This document shows, in pieces, positions 43,046 to 53,077 of a stretch of 64,000 nucleotides of DNA. Positions within the stretch are counted from its first letter, which is position 1. Every line of letters starts with the position of its first letter. The DNA is from Chondrus crispus. Lineage: Eukaryota; Rhodophyta; Florideophyceae; Gigartinales; Gigartinaceae. Position numbers and translations under genes: made by a program. The notes under the pieces were generated by a model. It was not told the DNA's origin. It did no database searches and worked only from the letters and a program-made list of their open reading frames with translations. The stretch spans positions 13,390-77,389 of the forward strand of contig NW_005179207.1 of NCBI RefSeq assembly GCF_000350225.1. Reading direction: 5' to 3'.

Positions 43046-45514
43046 TCAACGGCTCGAGCCGTTGGGTGCCGCTGTAGGACCCGGTCCATAGAGACCCGGA
43101 GGGCAATAACTTGGGTGGCGGGGCAACCCCGAGCCCAGCCCCTCGAGAGGAGGCATGGCCACTTCGTCGTGACGCGTCCAGCGCGGCTCGCCGCCCTCGA
43201 GAGTCGCAGCGCTCTCTACCACCGGGGCTTCACGCCCCGGATCTTCGTAAGGATCTCGCAAGGCCGGGCGCGAAGTGGACGGAGGGGCCACCCGAGGAGC
43301 ACGAAGTGCGTCCCGCTCGGCCCGGTACCGGTCCCGATCAGCGGTCGTCCGCTCGAGTACGCCGGTCTGCGTAGCCATTGCCTCACGCACCCTCGATAAC
43401 TCGCGGCGCACGTGGCAGAGTTCGGACATGTGCGAGTCGCGCTGCGCGGCGATGCCCCGGGCCTCGTCGCCCCGCGCCAAGTACCAGCTGGCAAGGGTGC
43501 TCAGCAGCCTTTCCACTGGCCACGAACGATCGCTCGCGTCCCCGAGGGCGCGATGTAAGATTGGTATGTCATGGATATCCGCCCGCTCGATCGTCAGGCG
43601 ACGTAGCGCTTCCCCGCTCGGGACGGCACGGGTCGAGACCGAGTTAAGAGGAGGCACTGGGGGAACCTGAGGGCTCGCCGGTCGGCGGTGGGGGCCCACG
43701 GGCATCGACAGTCCGGATGGCGGGTTCGTACCCGCAAAAGGGAAAGTCGGGGGCTCCCCGTCTAGATCGCGGTAACGTTTTTTTCGAGCCAGTCGTGAGG
43801 CCGAGCCGACTCCGCCCCCCGACGGCCTAGTGGAGGGCGGCGCGACGGTAGGCCGCGCCATGAAGGCGTCGGATCGATGGTCATAGGCCAGAAACGAGGA
43901 CTGTACGCCAGTGGTGAAATCCGTCCAGTGACGGAGGTGACGGGGCCCCGCATCACAGGCTCGATGCATCAGCTCGAGGGCGAAGGCGTATGTCCAAGGT
44001 ACATGTAGGGAACTCCGCTCGAGCGGGTGTAGAGGGACATTGGGAAGGTCCCCCGCTACCCTCCCCAGGTGGGCTAATACGCTGATGGGCTGGACGAACA
44101 CCCGGCCATGGATCGATACTTCGTTCATGAAAGCGTTGCCGAGTGCCCATGCCCATTCCCTCTCCACGTTGTACATCAGGGCGCCGTGTGCGGGGTGGGT
44201 CGGATCAGTACACGCCACCCCAAAGTGTTTTAAGACGTACGGAAGTAGGGGATGCACTCCCAACGAGGGGAGTGACTCCCCCACCACGGTGGGGAGTAAC
44301 GGAAAATCGCTTGGAAAGAGACCGTCCTCGAAGACGGCCGACCGGAAGACGCGGCCGTCCGCTTCTCCGGAATGCCTATAGGCTGCCCAATCGTGGGGAG
44401 CAATGGCCACGCGGTGTAGCCTCATAAGCGAACAAGCTGACTTCTGCAAGGCGACGCGTGTTTTTGAGTAGGCGAAGGGACGGGGGCTTACGTACAGTCC
44501 CGCGACCATGGACAGGACGAACTCACGAGAGGGCGACGACCCACGGTTAATAAGGTAATACGCCATCCGATCAACGTACTCTACCTCGGCCAAGCTATAA
44601 GCAAAGGTGCGATCGCCGACGATCGCAGTAGGGATCTGGTAGGCCGCCCCGTCCCCCTCCGCGAGGAGGCGCCCCAACACGAGGGAGGCTTCCTCCCCCC
44701 GACCCGCCTCATAGACCTTGCGTACACGTAGCAAGTCCGGGCGGAGGGTCTCACGCGCTAGCAGTTCCCCGACGGTAACCCCCGAGCGGGCATAACGACA
44801 CCAGGTGAACTTCAGGCGGTCGAGAGGGAGCGGCGTCGATCGTTCAAGTGGGACGCCGAACCACTCTGAAGGGGTGCCACCCGAGCCCTCGCCGGGCCGT
44901 ACAGTACGAAGCGGCGGCGGCGACTGCACTCCCACCGACCCCTGACGCAGCAAGCCGGCTCGCTGCGTCACTGGTTCGTCAACAGAAGGCGACAACGAGA
45001 TGGCAGGTCGACTGCATGAGGCGGGAACGATCTCGACGGACGACGTCGACTCACGGGAGCCGCGAACCCTCTGGAACGGCTGATCTGTGGACCACGGGCG
45101 CACGACCGCGCCGGGTTGCCTCGTGATACGCCCCTCTGGGGGCACGAAGCCAGCGACGGTCGGCCGGCAGGGACCAGGGGCCCTAGAGGGAGGCGGCGAG
45201 GAGCACGGAGGCTCCGGTACGGCGGCAACGGGGCCGGAGGTAGGACCCTCGATGGAGGTCGGCATACCGACCCGGACGGCGAGACACCCCACGAACAGGG
45301 GGACAACCACAGTGGTGTGGCGAGAATGGTCAGGGCCAGAAAGAAAGGAACGAGAAGCCCCCACTCGCGAGGGAGCGAGAGGGCGGCGAGGGAGAGAGCA
45401 GTGCAGGGAGAGCGCGGCCGTGGGGATAGCGGAGAGGTGGAATACGCGCGATGAGGGGGACGGGTCAGGTGGAATCCTGGTCAAGTCTAGGACTGCAAGG
45501 GGGGGATCCGACAT
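43046..45514 (-). CDS. long antisense gene in the 3' region of element C, 822 aa
   Basis: An uninterrupted minus-strand frame, opposite to gag and pol, starting about 60 bp inside the 3' LTR boundary. Residues 1-230 are Pro/Ser/Arg-rich. Residues about 230-560 are the conserved core shared with element B (ARSGVTVGELL; GDRTFAYSLAEVEYVDRM; VAGLYVSPRPFAYSKTRVAL), followed by further globular-looking sequence rich in Trp, His and aromatic residues. A basic patch (RLARKKRYRD) follows near 590. Residues about 670-740 look like a coiled coil (heptad-like Leu/Arg/Glu, for example RRELSRVREAMATQTGVLER). I recognise no known family, no catalytic motif, and neither signal peptide nor membrane segment. 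Antisense genes between pol and the 3' LTR are known in some plant Gypsy lineages, but I see no clear sequence link. Confidence 0.7.
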   Translation of the reverse strand: MSDPPLAVLDLTRIPPDPSPSSRVFHLSAIPTAALSLHCSLPRRPLAPSRVGASRSFLSGPDHSRHTTVVVPLFVGCLAVRVGMPTSIEGPTSGPVAAVPEPPCSSPPPSRAPGPCRPTVAGFVPPEGRITRQPGAVVRPWSTDQPFQRVRGSRESTSSVEIVPASCSRPAISLSPSVDEPVTQRAGLLRQGSVGVQSPPPLRTVRPGEGSGGTPSEWFGVPLERSTPLPLDRLKFTWCRYARSGVTVGELLARETLRPDLLRVRKVYEAGRGEEASLVLGRLLAEGDGAAYQIPTAIVGDRTFAYSLAEVEYVDRMAYYLINRGSSPSREFVLSMVAGLYVSPRPFAYSKTRVALQKSACSLMRLHRVAIAPHDWAAYRHSGEADGRVFRSAVFEDGLFPSDFPLLPTVVGESLPSLGVHPLLPYVLKHFGVACTDPTHPAHGALMYNVEREWAWALGNAFMNEVSIHGRVFVQPISVLAHLGRVAGDLPNVPLHPLERSSLHVPWTYAFALELMHRACDAGPRHLRHWTDFTTGVQSSFLAYDHRSDAFMARPTVAPPSTRPSGGGVGSASRLARKKRYRDLDGEPPTFPFAGTNPPSGLSMPVGPHRRPASPQVPPVPPLNSVSTRAVPSGEALRRLTIERADIHDIPILHRALGDASDRSWPVERLLSTLASWYLARGDEARGIAAQRDSHMSELCHVRRELSRVREAMATQTGVLERTTADRDRYRAERDALRAPRVAPPSTSRPALRDPYEDPGREAPVVESAATLEGGEPRWTRHDEVAMPPLEGLGSGLPRHPSYCPPGLYGPGPTAAPNGSSR

Positions 45515-45537
45515 GGTCGCCTCTACAAGCCCGAGAG

Positions 45538-45574
45538 CGCTGACCGCGGACGTTCAGCCTTGAGGGGGGGGCGG
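45538..45574 (+). promoter_or_regulatory. polypurine tract and hairpin next to 3' LTR, element C
   Basis: GCTGACCGCGGACGTTCAGC near-palindrome, then TTGAGGGGGGGGCGG directly before the LTR. Confidence 0.65.
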
Positions 45575-46278
45575 TGTAGTATAACCCCCCCCCCCCTGGG
45601 GGTTTAAATTAGATTAGATCAAGAACTAAATCAGCTACTGTAGAGCGTCCAGCTCTACAGTACCACCGCGCGTGTCCACGTGTACACCACGGGGACAAGG
45701 GACTTGCGCATACACGTGCACACGTGTACAGCGCGCGAACGAAACGCGCACGCACCACGAGTGATACGTGTACTGTCAGCCTCGACATAACTGAAAGTAT
45801 TACAGTGCAGGCCGACCTGCACTACAGTAGCCCACTACAGTACCACGGTACTGTAATGTTATGATAAAATGTTTTGTATATTAAATATGGAGCGGACCGA
45901 CGGCGGCGGAAGGGGACAAGCACGGGCTTGTCCTCAACCGACCGCCAAGGTCAGTCCACCCAGCTTATTCTAAACGTCGCCTTCGCTCTTCGCGCGCGTT
46001 TAGTCGGAGCCGAGCCGGAGTGGACGCGCAGCACGCGAGCGAGCACGGAACCGCCTCCGCCCGTCAGCACTGGTACGTCACCCAGTGCTGCTCCGGGGCG
46101 TCGAGGCGTCGATCCGCTCGTGCGTGCGCGCGTCCCTGCTCGCTCCCGCTCTACCACCGCTACCCGGGCCCGACCCCGGTTCCGTAGCTGGTTGGCCCGC
46201 TTCACCCCTTCTCCGATCCGGGGTCTACAGGTCGAACTGCGCATACACCTCCAGTCGTCTGGGGGTGTTTATGCTACA
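45575..46278 (+). repeat. 3' LTR of element C
   Basis: 704 bp, about 98 percent like 32299-32999. Ends TTATGCTACA. Several of the differences from the 5' LTR are G to A. Confidence 0.95.
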
Positions 46279-46339
46279 GTTACCGCGTTTAACCCGCGGT
46301 AGTCTACGCAAAAGCGCATCGATCCATCCAGCTTGGGCA

Positions 46340-46591
46340 CTAATAAAACGGGCGACGCCCATTCTGACTGCGCCGGCTCGATGACTCCTGCTCTAACATC
46401 TTCTGTACTTCTGCGTCCTCGACCTCCCGAGCGTTTGGACCGGCTCGGTAGGGAGCTTGTGCAATTGGCCTTGTATCCGGGGCCAGTTCAATCCGGTGGA
46501 CCGTGGTGTTGATCTCACCAAGGGTCCCATCCCACATGCGGGAATATTTTGTTAACATCCGACGGAATCTTTCGCGCAGCCGGTCCAGCAC
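46340..46591 (-). pseudogene. pol: reverse transcriptase N-terminal fragment of element D (fossil)
   Basis: Contains [20 protein letters not shown] and a following [13 protein letters not shown], matching the entry region of Gypsy reverse transcriptases (compare HRIPLEPGTKPIRSMPYRKG in element C). Stops at element C. Broken. Confidence 0.75.
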
Positions 46592-46594
46592 AGC

Positions 46595-47896
46595 TCAGGT
46601 CGAGCTCCTCCACGTTCGGCGGGAGAGGCTCAATCCGCCGCTCCGGCTTCGTAGTTGCCGTCGCGGAGAGCCGTTCTTCCCGTTCTCCTTGCTGGTCCTC
46701 GCGATCTTGTTCCGACGGTTCGCACCTTCTCTCGCCCGTAGGCGGGGGGGAGTGGAATTAGTAACTTTTTCCTCGTCCCTTTCTTGAATTCCAAGTACCT
46801 CACCAATGGTGGAATTGCTCTTGAATACAGCCCTCGGGTGCGGTAGTAGTTCCGCCACCACTTGGCCTTTTTGAACCCTGACAGGGTAATTCCTAAAATT
46901 CGCAACAAGCAATCTAAATAGTTTGTCAGGCTCAACTTGAACTATACCGTTGGTGCTTATCAGTCCGTGCTTCTCGTATAGGGCTGCGTAGGGTTGAACG
47001 ACGACCAACCCAGTCCTCTTCGAGGTGCATTCGACTACGTGTTGCGTCCCTGCCTCAATGGTCGTGGCTCTTGCCACCTTCACCCTGGGGGAAACTCGCT
47101 CCCCTTTTGCATCAGTCTCGCCCTCTACGGGGACCAAATGCTTCTTCGATTTTCTCGCCGAAAATCGCCGTACGATCAGAACCTCCGAGAAATCCGCTAA
47201 CTCAACTGTCCTCTTTCGTGGGTAGATAGACTCCACGAACCTATCGCAATAGTCCGCTCCTAGAATTAGGGGGACTGCGAGTTTTTCACAAACTATGAAA
47301 TCGCCTGAAGCCACGAAACGTCCAAGTCTCACAGGCATTTTGAGTGTACCTAGAGTTCGGAGTGGCCTGTTATTCGCATTGCCGATGTCTTGGATCGGTC
47401 CGAAGGACACAAGAGTTTCCATTCCTGCGGGAAGCTCGGATCTCCGGATGATATTAGGCCCCGCGCCGGTGTCCAACACGGACAGTACACGGCTCATCAA
47501 TCCGACCGTCGGTCCAATGTCCGCGAAGATTTTGTAGTTTTTCCTCGCAAGGACCAAACTATTCTCGGGACATTCCCTGCGCCTGACCCTGTACCAGGGG
47601 CGTCGGACTTGCTCCAGCGGATCGTCCTTGCCTCTTCGCAGAATCTTCTTGACCCCAATGGGTCCTTTCGGGTTATCGATGATTCCAACTGTCTCCTCGT
47701 CGTCGACTGCCTCCTTCGCTAAAAGCGGGGAACGGAACTGGGTCCCGGACATAGTTCGCCGGACGCATGTCTCTCCTTTCGAATTTTTTGAGATTCCTTC
47801 CTTAGTTTTCCTGTCGCTGCGGATTTCTTCTCCACTCCGACGACGGCCCCGCGGCCGGCCTTCCTGATGTTCGGTTCGAACCTTCGGCAGAGGCAC
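46595..47896 (-). pseudogene. aspartic protease region of element D (fossil)
   Basis: About 430 codons with the retropepsin active-site motif VLDTGAGPNIIRRSELP, then VPLILGADYCDRFV (the ILG strand of the fold). Arg/Lys-rich N-terminal part. It lies between the gag zinc knuckle and reverse transcriptase, as expected of a Gypsy element. Confidence 0.82.
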
Positions 47897-47918
47897 TCAG
47901 TGTGCTTGCCGCCTGCGA

Positions 47919-49456
47919 CTAGAACCATTTTTTTACCTTCAGGTAATTTGTCGACGGAATTCCCAACCTCTCCATCGGGGAGAGCACCTCGTAGTTCTTC
48001 AGAACTCGGTGCATCTCTCGGAACGGGAGCAAACACGTAGGTGCTCCGTGCCCCTTCTCGTAGCAATGGTAGCATACGAGGCCATGCTTCTTCGGAGGGT
48101 ATGGCGACCTTGGCAGTCCTCGGGCCGTCGGCCGTCCCGTCCAGCCCGGTCTTCTGAAGGCCGTACCCTTGTCTTCCATCGGAATTCTTGGCGCTGGCGT
48201 GTGGCCGCGCCCTCCAAACGCTAACACGGGATCTGCGGCTTCTGTATACGAGTCCGTCGTATACGTGGGCGTCTGTAGCGTAGACATCCCACTAGCCCCG
48301 TGCTCCTCGTCTCCATATTCCTCGGGGGGTCATAAAAATCGCCCTCAGCGACCAGTGCTCCTGCGTATCCATTTTCTTCCTGATCAACAGTACTAGGTCC
48401 TCTGGACGCAAACAGTGAGTCGGCCAAGTGGACAGCGCCGCGGGTTTTTCGCGTAGGGTGCGAAGGCTTCTGCTTCCCCCCGTCCTTAGCGTCGCTGGCG
48501 GTACGTCCTGTACGAAAGCAACTTCTTGAAGAGGTGGTTGGTCGGATTTAATTCCTCCAACTCCTCCCATCGCGGTCCGCGCCGCGTCGCGATGTCTTCT
48601 GGCTCCGCTTCCTTGTCTCCCCGCGAGGCGGACGAAGTGACTCCGCCTCTTTTGGAGCTCTTCTTATTTGACGAAATTCCATTCCCTTCTGTCGATCTTC
48701 GGTCGGAATTTCTTGAATGGTTCGACGAGCCGTCGTCACCATTTTCTTCTGAAACATTCGACTCCGAATTTGAGTCGCAATGTTCGCAGTCGTCACTACA
48801 GTGACTTTTCTTCTTCTTTCGGCCTTTGGCCGACTTGGGGCTCTTCCACTTGGAATCCCGGATCCGGACTGACCTGTCCTTCTTCGTTGGACTGCCGATT
48901 TCTTCTCCGTCGGAGAGCGATCCCGCGTCCAAACTTGGTTCGGCCCGGCCCGCAGCCTGCTCAAGGTCCTTGAGTCGCCGCGAAGCGCGGTAGAACCGGT
49001 CGTCGATGCTGTCCCTTGTCTTGGCCAGCGTTTCCAGGGCCTGAATCGCGTCTCGCCGCGCTTCTTTCGCGGCGAGCTTTAGCGAATCCAGCACTTCCGG
49101 ATCTCGGCCCAGGGGCGCATCGGTACTTAAATTCTCAACGAGAACCACCCGGACTGTCAGCTCTTCAAGCGCAGCATAGAAATAGGATTTTAGCAACTCC
49201 TGTTGCTCTGAAAAACGCCCAGAAGTTCGTCTAGCTTGCTCTTCGTCTCCTGACGAATCTCCTCGCTCAACTTTTCGAACTTCTCTTCCAGGCCATTTTT
49301 CTCAACGGCTGTCCCCGAAGGGGACGCTTCTGCAACCGGATCAGTAGCCGAATTTCCATGGCTTCGTGTACGAGGTCCACGCGGAATCCTCGACTCCTGA
49401 GCTGATCTAGCCCTTCTGACCCCAGGACCGACGTCCTTGGGTTGGCTTGATGACAT
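47919..49456 (-). pseudogene. gag: gag region of element D (fossil, broken)
   Basis: The ATG at 49454-49456 opens with MSSSQPKDVGPG and a coiled-coil-like stretch (EEKFEKLSEEIRQETKSKL). The middle is very rich in Lys, Ser and acidic residues, and a CCHC knuckle (CYHCYEKGHGAPTC) lies near 48050. The region is in more than one frame (about two or three breaks). Confidence 0.75.
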
Positions 49457-49742
49457 GGTCCGCTCTTAATAAACTACACCTATCGAACTAATTTACCTAT
49501 TTCCGACTTCTGATTTCAGTTCCAGATTCTAGGTCGGGCTTCGTAGTTTCCAGCTTTTAGGTCGGGAGACCACTTATGAACTGCAATGTGCCTGTCAGGC
49601 CGGAACCAGGGTCCAAACGGTCCAGCGACAACACAACCAACAAACAACAACCAACAAGAGTTGCCGACGGCACAGCCCTAAGGAGTGTCCGATTCTCCCT
49701 TTCCCTTTAAGTGGGTTTGCGGCCCACAGTAGCTCAAGTCCC

Positions 49743-50703
49743 TGATAGGGGGGGCAAAAGGAAGAGGCCCGCCCCGGGACGAATGGTGGTAGAGTCTTGT
49801 ACAGGCAGCTGCTCGGCGAGTTCGGGGCGGTGATTAGGAAGCCGAGCCCGATGGGTCGTAAAGCCAATGCTCGCGGAGCGCCTGTTACACCTTATACCCT
49901 TGATAAGGTCTTCGACGGGGGCGTCGCAACGCAGCCCGACGGGAATTAGCAAACACGTAGCAGCGCTACACCTCCGTACTGCCCGATGGCAAAGTACCGA
50001 CACCGGAACGGTCGCAACCTGTACCCGATGGAACCAACACTGTCCTGTATACACAACAGGACCTTCGAGGGAGACGTCGTCGCAACAGCCTCCGTCGGTG
50101 GACGTAAACAAGTAGCAGCGCTACACCCACGTGTCGCCCGATGGCCAAGACACCTACACCGGTCCGGTTGCAACTAAAGCCGATGGCACCAACAACAAAC
50201 AAAAGAACCAACACAAGAGCCCGATGACTCCAGTCGTGACAAGGCGGATCGCAATCAGGCACTATGGAACCAACACAAGATAAGGGAATAGAAATAGAGA
50301 TAGAAATAGAAAAGGATAGGTGAAATAAAGGAAAAGGAAAGGGAACCCCCGAGCGCCAAGGATAACGTAATCTGTGGTAAAAGGGAGCGTCTTGGGAAAG
50401 ACGGACTTCGACCAAGGCGATATTCAACTCTGGCAACTCGGGTTACCTTTACTGACTTGGTGGTCAGAGGGCTAAGGTATATATCGCCCCGCCGGAGCCA
50501 CTACAGTAGCTCGCGGCGCTAGATCCTAGATGTAATCTAGTGTCAGCAAAGTTAATGCCAACTAATTAACTAAATAAAATAAAATAATTAAAAATTAAAA
50601 CTGTGCAGTTATTCACACGTGTGTCCCCCAACCCGGAATACTTTTCATATCCAAATATTTTCCTTTCTTTTCACCCCCCTTTTCAGGTGCGTATTGCACT
50701 ACA
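49743..50703 (-). repeat. 5' LTR of element D
   Basis: About 961 bp. On the minus strand it starts TGTAGTGCAATACG and ends near CCCTATCA. It is related to 30577-31517 and contains the same internal partial duplication and a GAAATAGAGATAGAAATAGA purine stretch near 50290. The inner boundary is approximate; no clear primer site was found beside it. Confidence 0.75.
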
Positions 50704-51300
50704 AATGCCCTGTCTTTAAATAAAGTTACTCCATTTCGATAAGGAAAGGTGTTGACTGCAATGATGTTTGGGGCCTCGGAATCACTCTATTAGAGCGATT
50801 ACAGAGCCCCAAATATCCAAAAATTCTCGTATAAACATTGCCTACAGAGAACAGGTGTCTTCCTCGATCGAGAATTGTCCTGCGTTCCGAACAATGATTT
50901 CGCCAAAATCGCCATGGTAACGAGAGTAAAAAATTACTGCTGGAGTACCCCCATCACCGTTGAATGCAATATTTATTGGCAGCAAATCAGCCCGCTTCAT
51001 CTGCGGCCATGCATAAAAACTCCGCTATGGTCTCAACATCCCGCGCACGTTTTTCCAATGACAGAAACACCCCATCTGTCCTCTTTCCTTGCCTATCATG
51101 CTTTCCCTTTTCCATACTGCCATTCCATCACCATATTCTTCTTCCCTACACGGTTGGACATGTGTCCCTCGCTCCCACTCCCTCAGAGTGGCCCCTTCAA
51201 CGCAACGGCCAATAACATCCCCATCCAAGCCCCAACTCCCCTCGAATCAGTGATAGCCTCCGCTGCAGCTCCCCGACCATCATCCGCGCCCGCTTCTACT
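50704..51300. other. no clear gene
   Basis: An imperfect palindrome lies around 50768-50815 (GGGGC...GCCCC arms). A plus-strand frame from about 51160 is Pro/Ala/Ser-rich and may be the N-terminal tail of the gene that follows. Confidence 0.4.
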
Positions 51301-51309
51301 GGTCAGCGT

Positions 51310-52136
51310 CACAGACTTACGCACGAAGAGGTTCCGATTCAACGAAGCCGCTGACATAAATTTGCAAAAGGCTGCGTCCTCCTCTAATGCCCATTTGGCA
51401 CCTTGCGGGAAGAATGGTGTCCTGTTCGAGGAAGCCCGTAAAATGTTCACCACCACCGCCTCCGCTCACGTTATGGATAATAAAGATCCTCCCTCGCAGA
51501 AGACTATCGAAACCCGGTTTAGGATGGTGGTGTCGAAGAGGCGTGGTGATGTGAAACGAACAGCGGCTGCCTCTGGTATTGTAGAGGTTTACGGGGAGTG
51601 AGAGACGCTCATAGATTATATCATCCTTGAGATGGATGATCATCTCGAGCATGAACGCACGGAGAATGACAGCTGATTGGAGAGGAAGAAGCGTTTGACG
51701 GAAGCTGAGGCACAAATCAGAAATATGGCTCTAAACGGCGCGTCCCGAGCAGCGGGTAGTTCACCAGATGGCACAAAAAACGTAGAGAAGACACCTCTCA
51801 CAACTCCGAAGGCACCCAAAATGCGGCGAAGGATCATCTATGACTCCGACGACGACACTGAGGAGGCACTGATGAAGAAATTGGAGCTCCATCAGCTTCA
51901 GTAGGACAGGCGGTTCAAGCTCGAAGAACAGCCCATTGATATGGAGAGGAAGAAGATGGAAGAAGAAGATGGAGGAAGAGGGAATGCGGTTCACAGCGGG
52001 GCAGGAGACGATGCGTCGTAGAATCGAGCTCGACGAGAAAAAGGCCGAAGTGGAGATAGAGGAGCGTCGTGTGGTTATGCGAGAGAGAAGCAAGATGATT
52101 GAAGTGCTGGCAGATCTCGCGAACAAGGTGCATTAG
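51310..52136 (+). pseudogene. Myb/SANT-like PIF/Harbinger companion gene, degenerate
   Basis: Family-like words are spread over several frames: LTHEE and then NEAADINLQKAASS and HLAPCGKNGVLFEEARKMF with ETRFRMVVSKRRGDVKRTAAASGI. These fit the trihelix/Myb-like DNA-binding protein that accompanies PIF/Harbinger transposases. The C-terminal part is a long charged helix (ELDEKKAEVEIEERRVVMRE) ending at 52136, as in many such proteins. At least three frameshifts or stops interrupt it. The gene is convergent with the transposase remnant at 52460-53077 and probably belongs to the same element, but I did not find terminal repeats. Confidence 0.5.
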
Positions 52137-52181
52137 GAAGCCCGTTCCTGTCCCGCTCTGTCGCTCCGAACGAAGTGCCCT

Positions 52182-52232
52182 GGTAGCTCCTGGGGCTCGC
52201 AAGCTCGCTCCGCGCCGCTCCCGAGGACTTTT
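52182..52232 (-). repeat. short segment shared with the 3' region of element B
   Basis: About 51 bp matching the reverse complement of about 23862-23914 at close to 88 percent by eye (GGTAGC-CCTGGG-CTCGCAAGCTC words). In element B the segment lies inside a strong inverted repeat (AAAAGTCCTCG ... CGAGGACTTTT). The nature of the segment is unknown. Confidence 0.6.
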
Positions 52233-52459
52233 ACTTCGCGCTTTGCGTGAAGAGTTCTATACGGCACCTAAAAACCCGCCCAGGGTTGGAGGAGGGCATT
52301 TGAAGTAGGCCTGAAGCTGGCTGCCCCCTCTATACAAGTTTGAATTTTGCGAAAAGAGCTGAGGCGGTGTAGATGAGACCAATAGATCCTTGGCGTACTT
52401 TTAGGGCCCGTGGGAAATCAGTAAAGGACCAGAGTTGCTTCAAATCTTTGTAGTTCCAT

Positions 52460-53077
52460 TCAACAGCAACGCGTACTGCACCTTATCCAGGTAATATTGT
52501 CAACCTGTGTCGCATCTGCACCCGCACGCGGAAGGCAGACCTGTTGCCAGGGACGGATCATATAAGCAGCATCCCTATACAGATAGAACTGCCTATCATC
52601 TATCTTAAAACAGGCCTGAAGCCGATCCTGCAATTTACTATCACGCAACAAGGTAATTTCGGGCCTTCGTCCCACCACTGGTCCATAAAGATTTAATATT
52701 GCTCCGTCCGGAGTAGTTACGGTCTGGTGTATCATGCAGTAGAAACGCTTGTGACCATAATAACAGCTGCGCTGGATGCTACCGTGCCCCCCTGGGCGCA
52801 ACATCTGAATTTTTGTGCGGTCGATGAATCCAACGAAGCTATCCAGAGGATCACCAGTGTTCTTGATGCTCTCCCCGTATAATTCGGCCCCTGAAACCAG
52901 AAGGCCCTCTCGTAGATCCCTCTTTAAGTTACACTGCCCATGTACAAACTGTGGTATAACTACCTTCAACCCGACCACATGGAATAAGTGGAGGTTAGAG
53001 GTAAGGGAGCGCTCGCCGGTTCGATACCCACGCGAGTGATTTTCCGTACGGAAAGGATTCGAAAAGAGGGAAGTCAC
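52460..53077 (-). pseudogene. PIF/Harbinger (HARBI1-like, DDE_4) transposase, partial
   Basis: About 205 codons. Contains FVGFIDRTKIQMLRPGG (first catalytic Asp in FID), then YYGHKRFYCMIHQTVTTPDG and LYGPVVGRRPEITLLRDSKL, which is the GHKR...TPDG...GPV.GRR signature of this family, and YLYRDAAYMIRP (second Asp; usually YGDPAY). The region with the third acidic residue is missing, so the C-terminus is lost or shifted. N-terminal part short compared with the usual 350-400 aa. Inactive copy. Confidence 0.78.

Larger units (their letters stand above)
32299..46278 (+). mobile_element. Ty3/Gypsy chromovirus-type LTR element C, 14 kb, nearly whole
   Basis: Fossil LTR retrotransposon with both LTRs (701 and 704 bp; about a dozen differences, roughly 2 percent by hand count, so somewhat older than B). 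Pol is open throughout and gag has about one break. Between pol and the 3' LTR is a 5.2-kb extra region with an antisense gene on its distal half. The flanking five-base words differ, so this copy was probably rearranged after insertion or formed by recombination between copies. On its right it abuts the pol of element D. Confidence 0.93.
46279..50703 (-). mobile_element. Ty3/Gypsy LTR element D, minus strand, incomplete
   Basis: Fossil of a second Gypsy lineage, different in LTR, gag and protease from A, B, C and E. On the minus strand it reads 5' LTR (50703-49743), gag (from 49456), zinc knuckle, aspartic protease, and the start of reverse transcriptase, where element C begins. The remainder and the 3' LTR are absent here; a solo LTR of the same family is at 30577-31517. 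Coding parts are broken in about four or five places. Lower GC than the A-B-C family. Confidence 0.85.

Noticed and set aside
46279-46283. GTTAC as target duplication of element C
   Set aside because: Left flank reads GAAAG; there is no match.
30577-50703. Reading the D-family LTRs at 30577-31517 and 49743-50703 as the two ends of one element with C nested in it
   Set aside because: Sequence between the left LTR and element C shows no Gypsy pol or polypurine tract, and flanks of the two LTRs show no shared duplication; a solo LTR is simpler.
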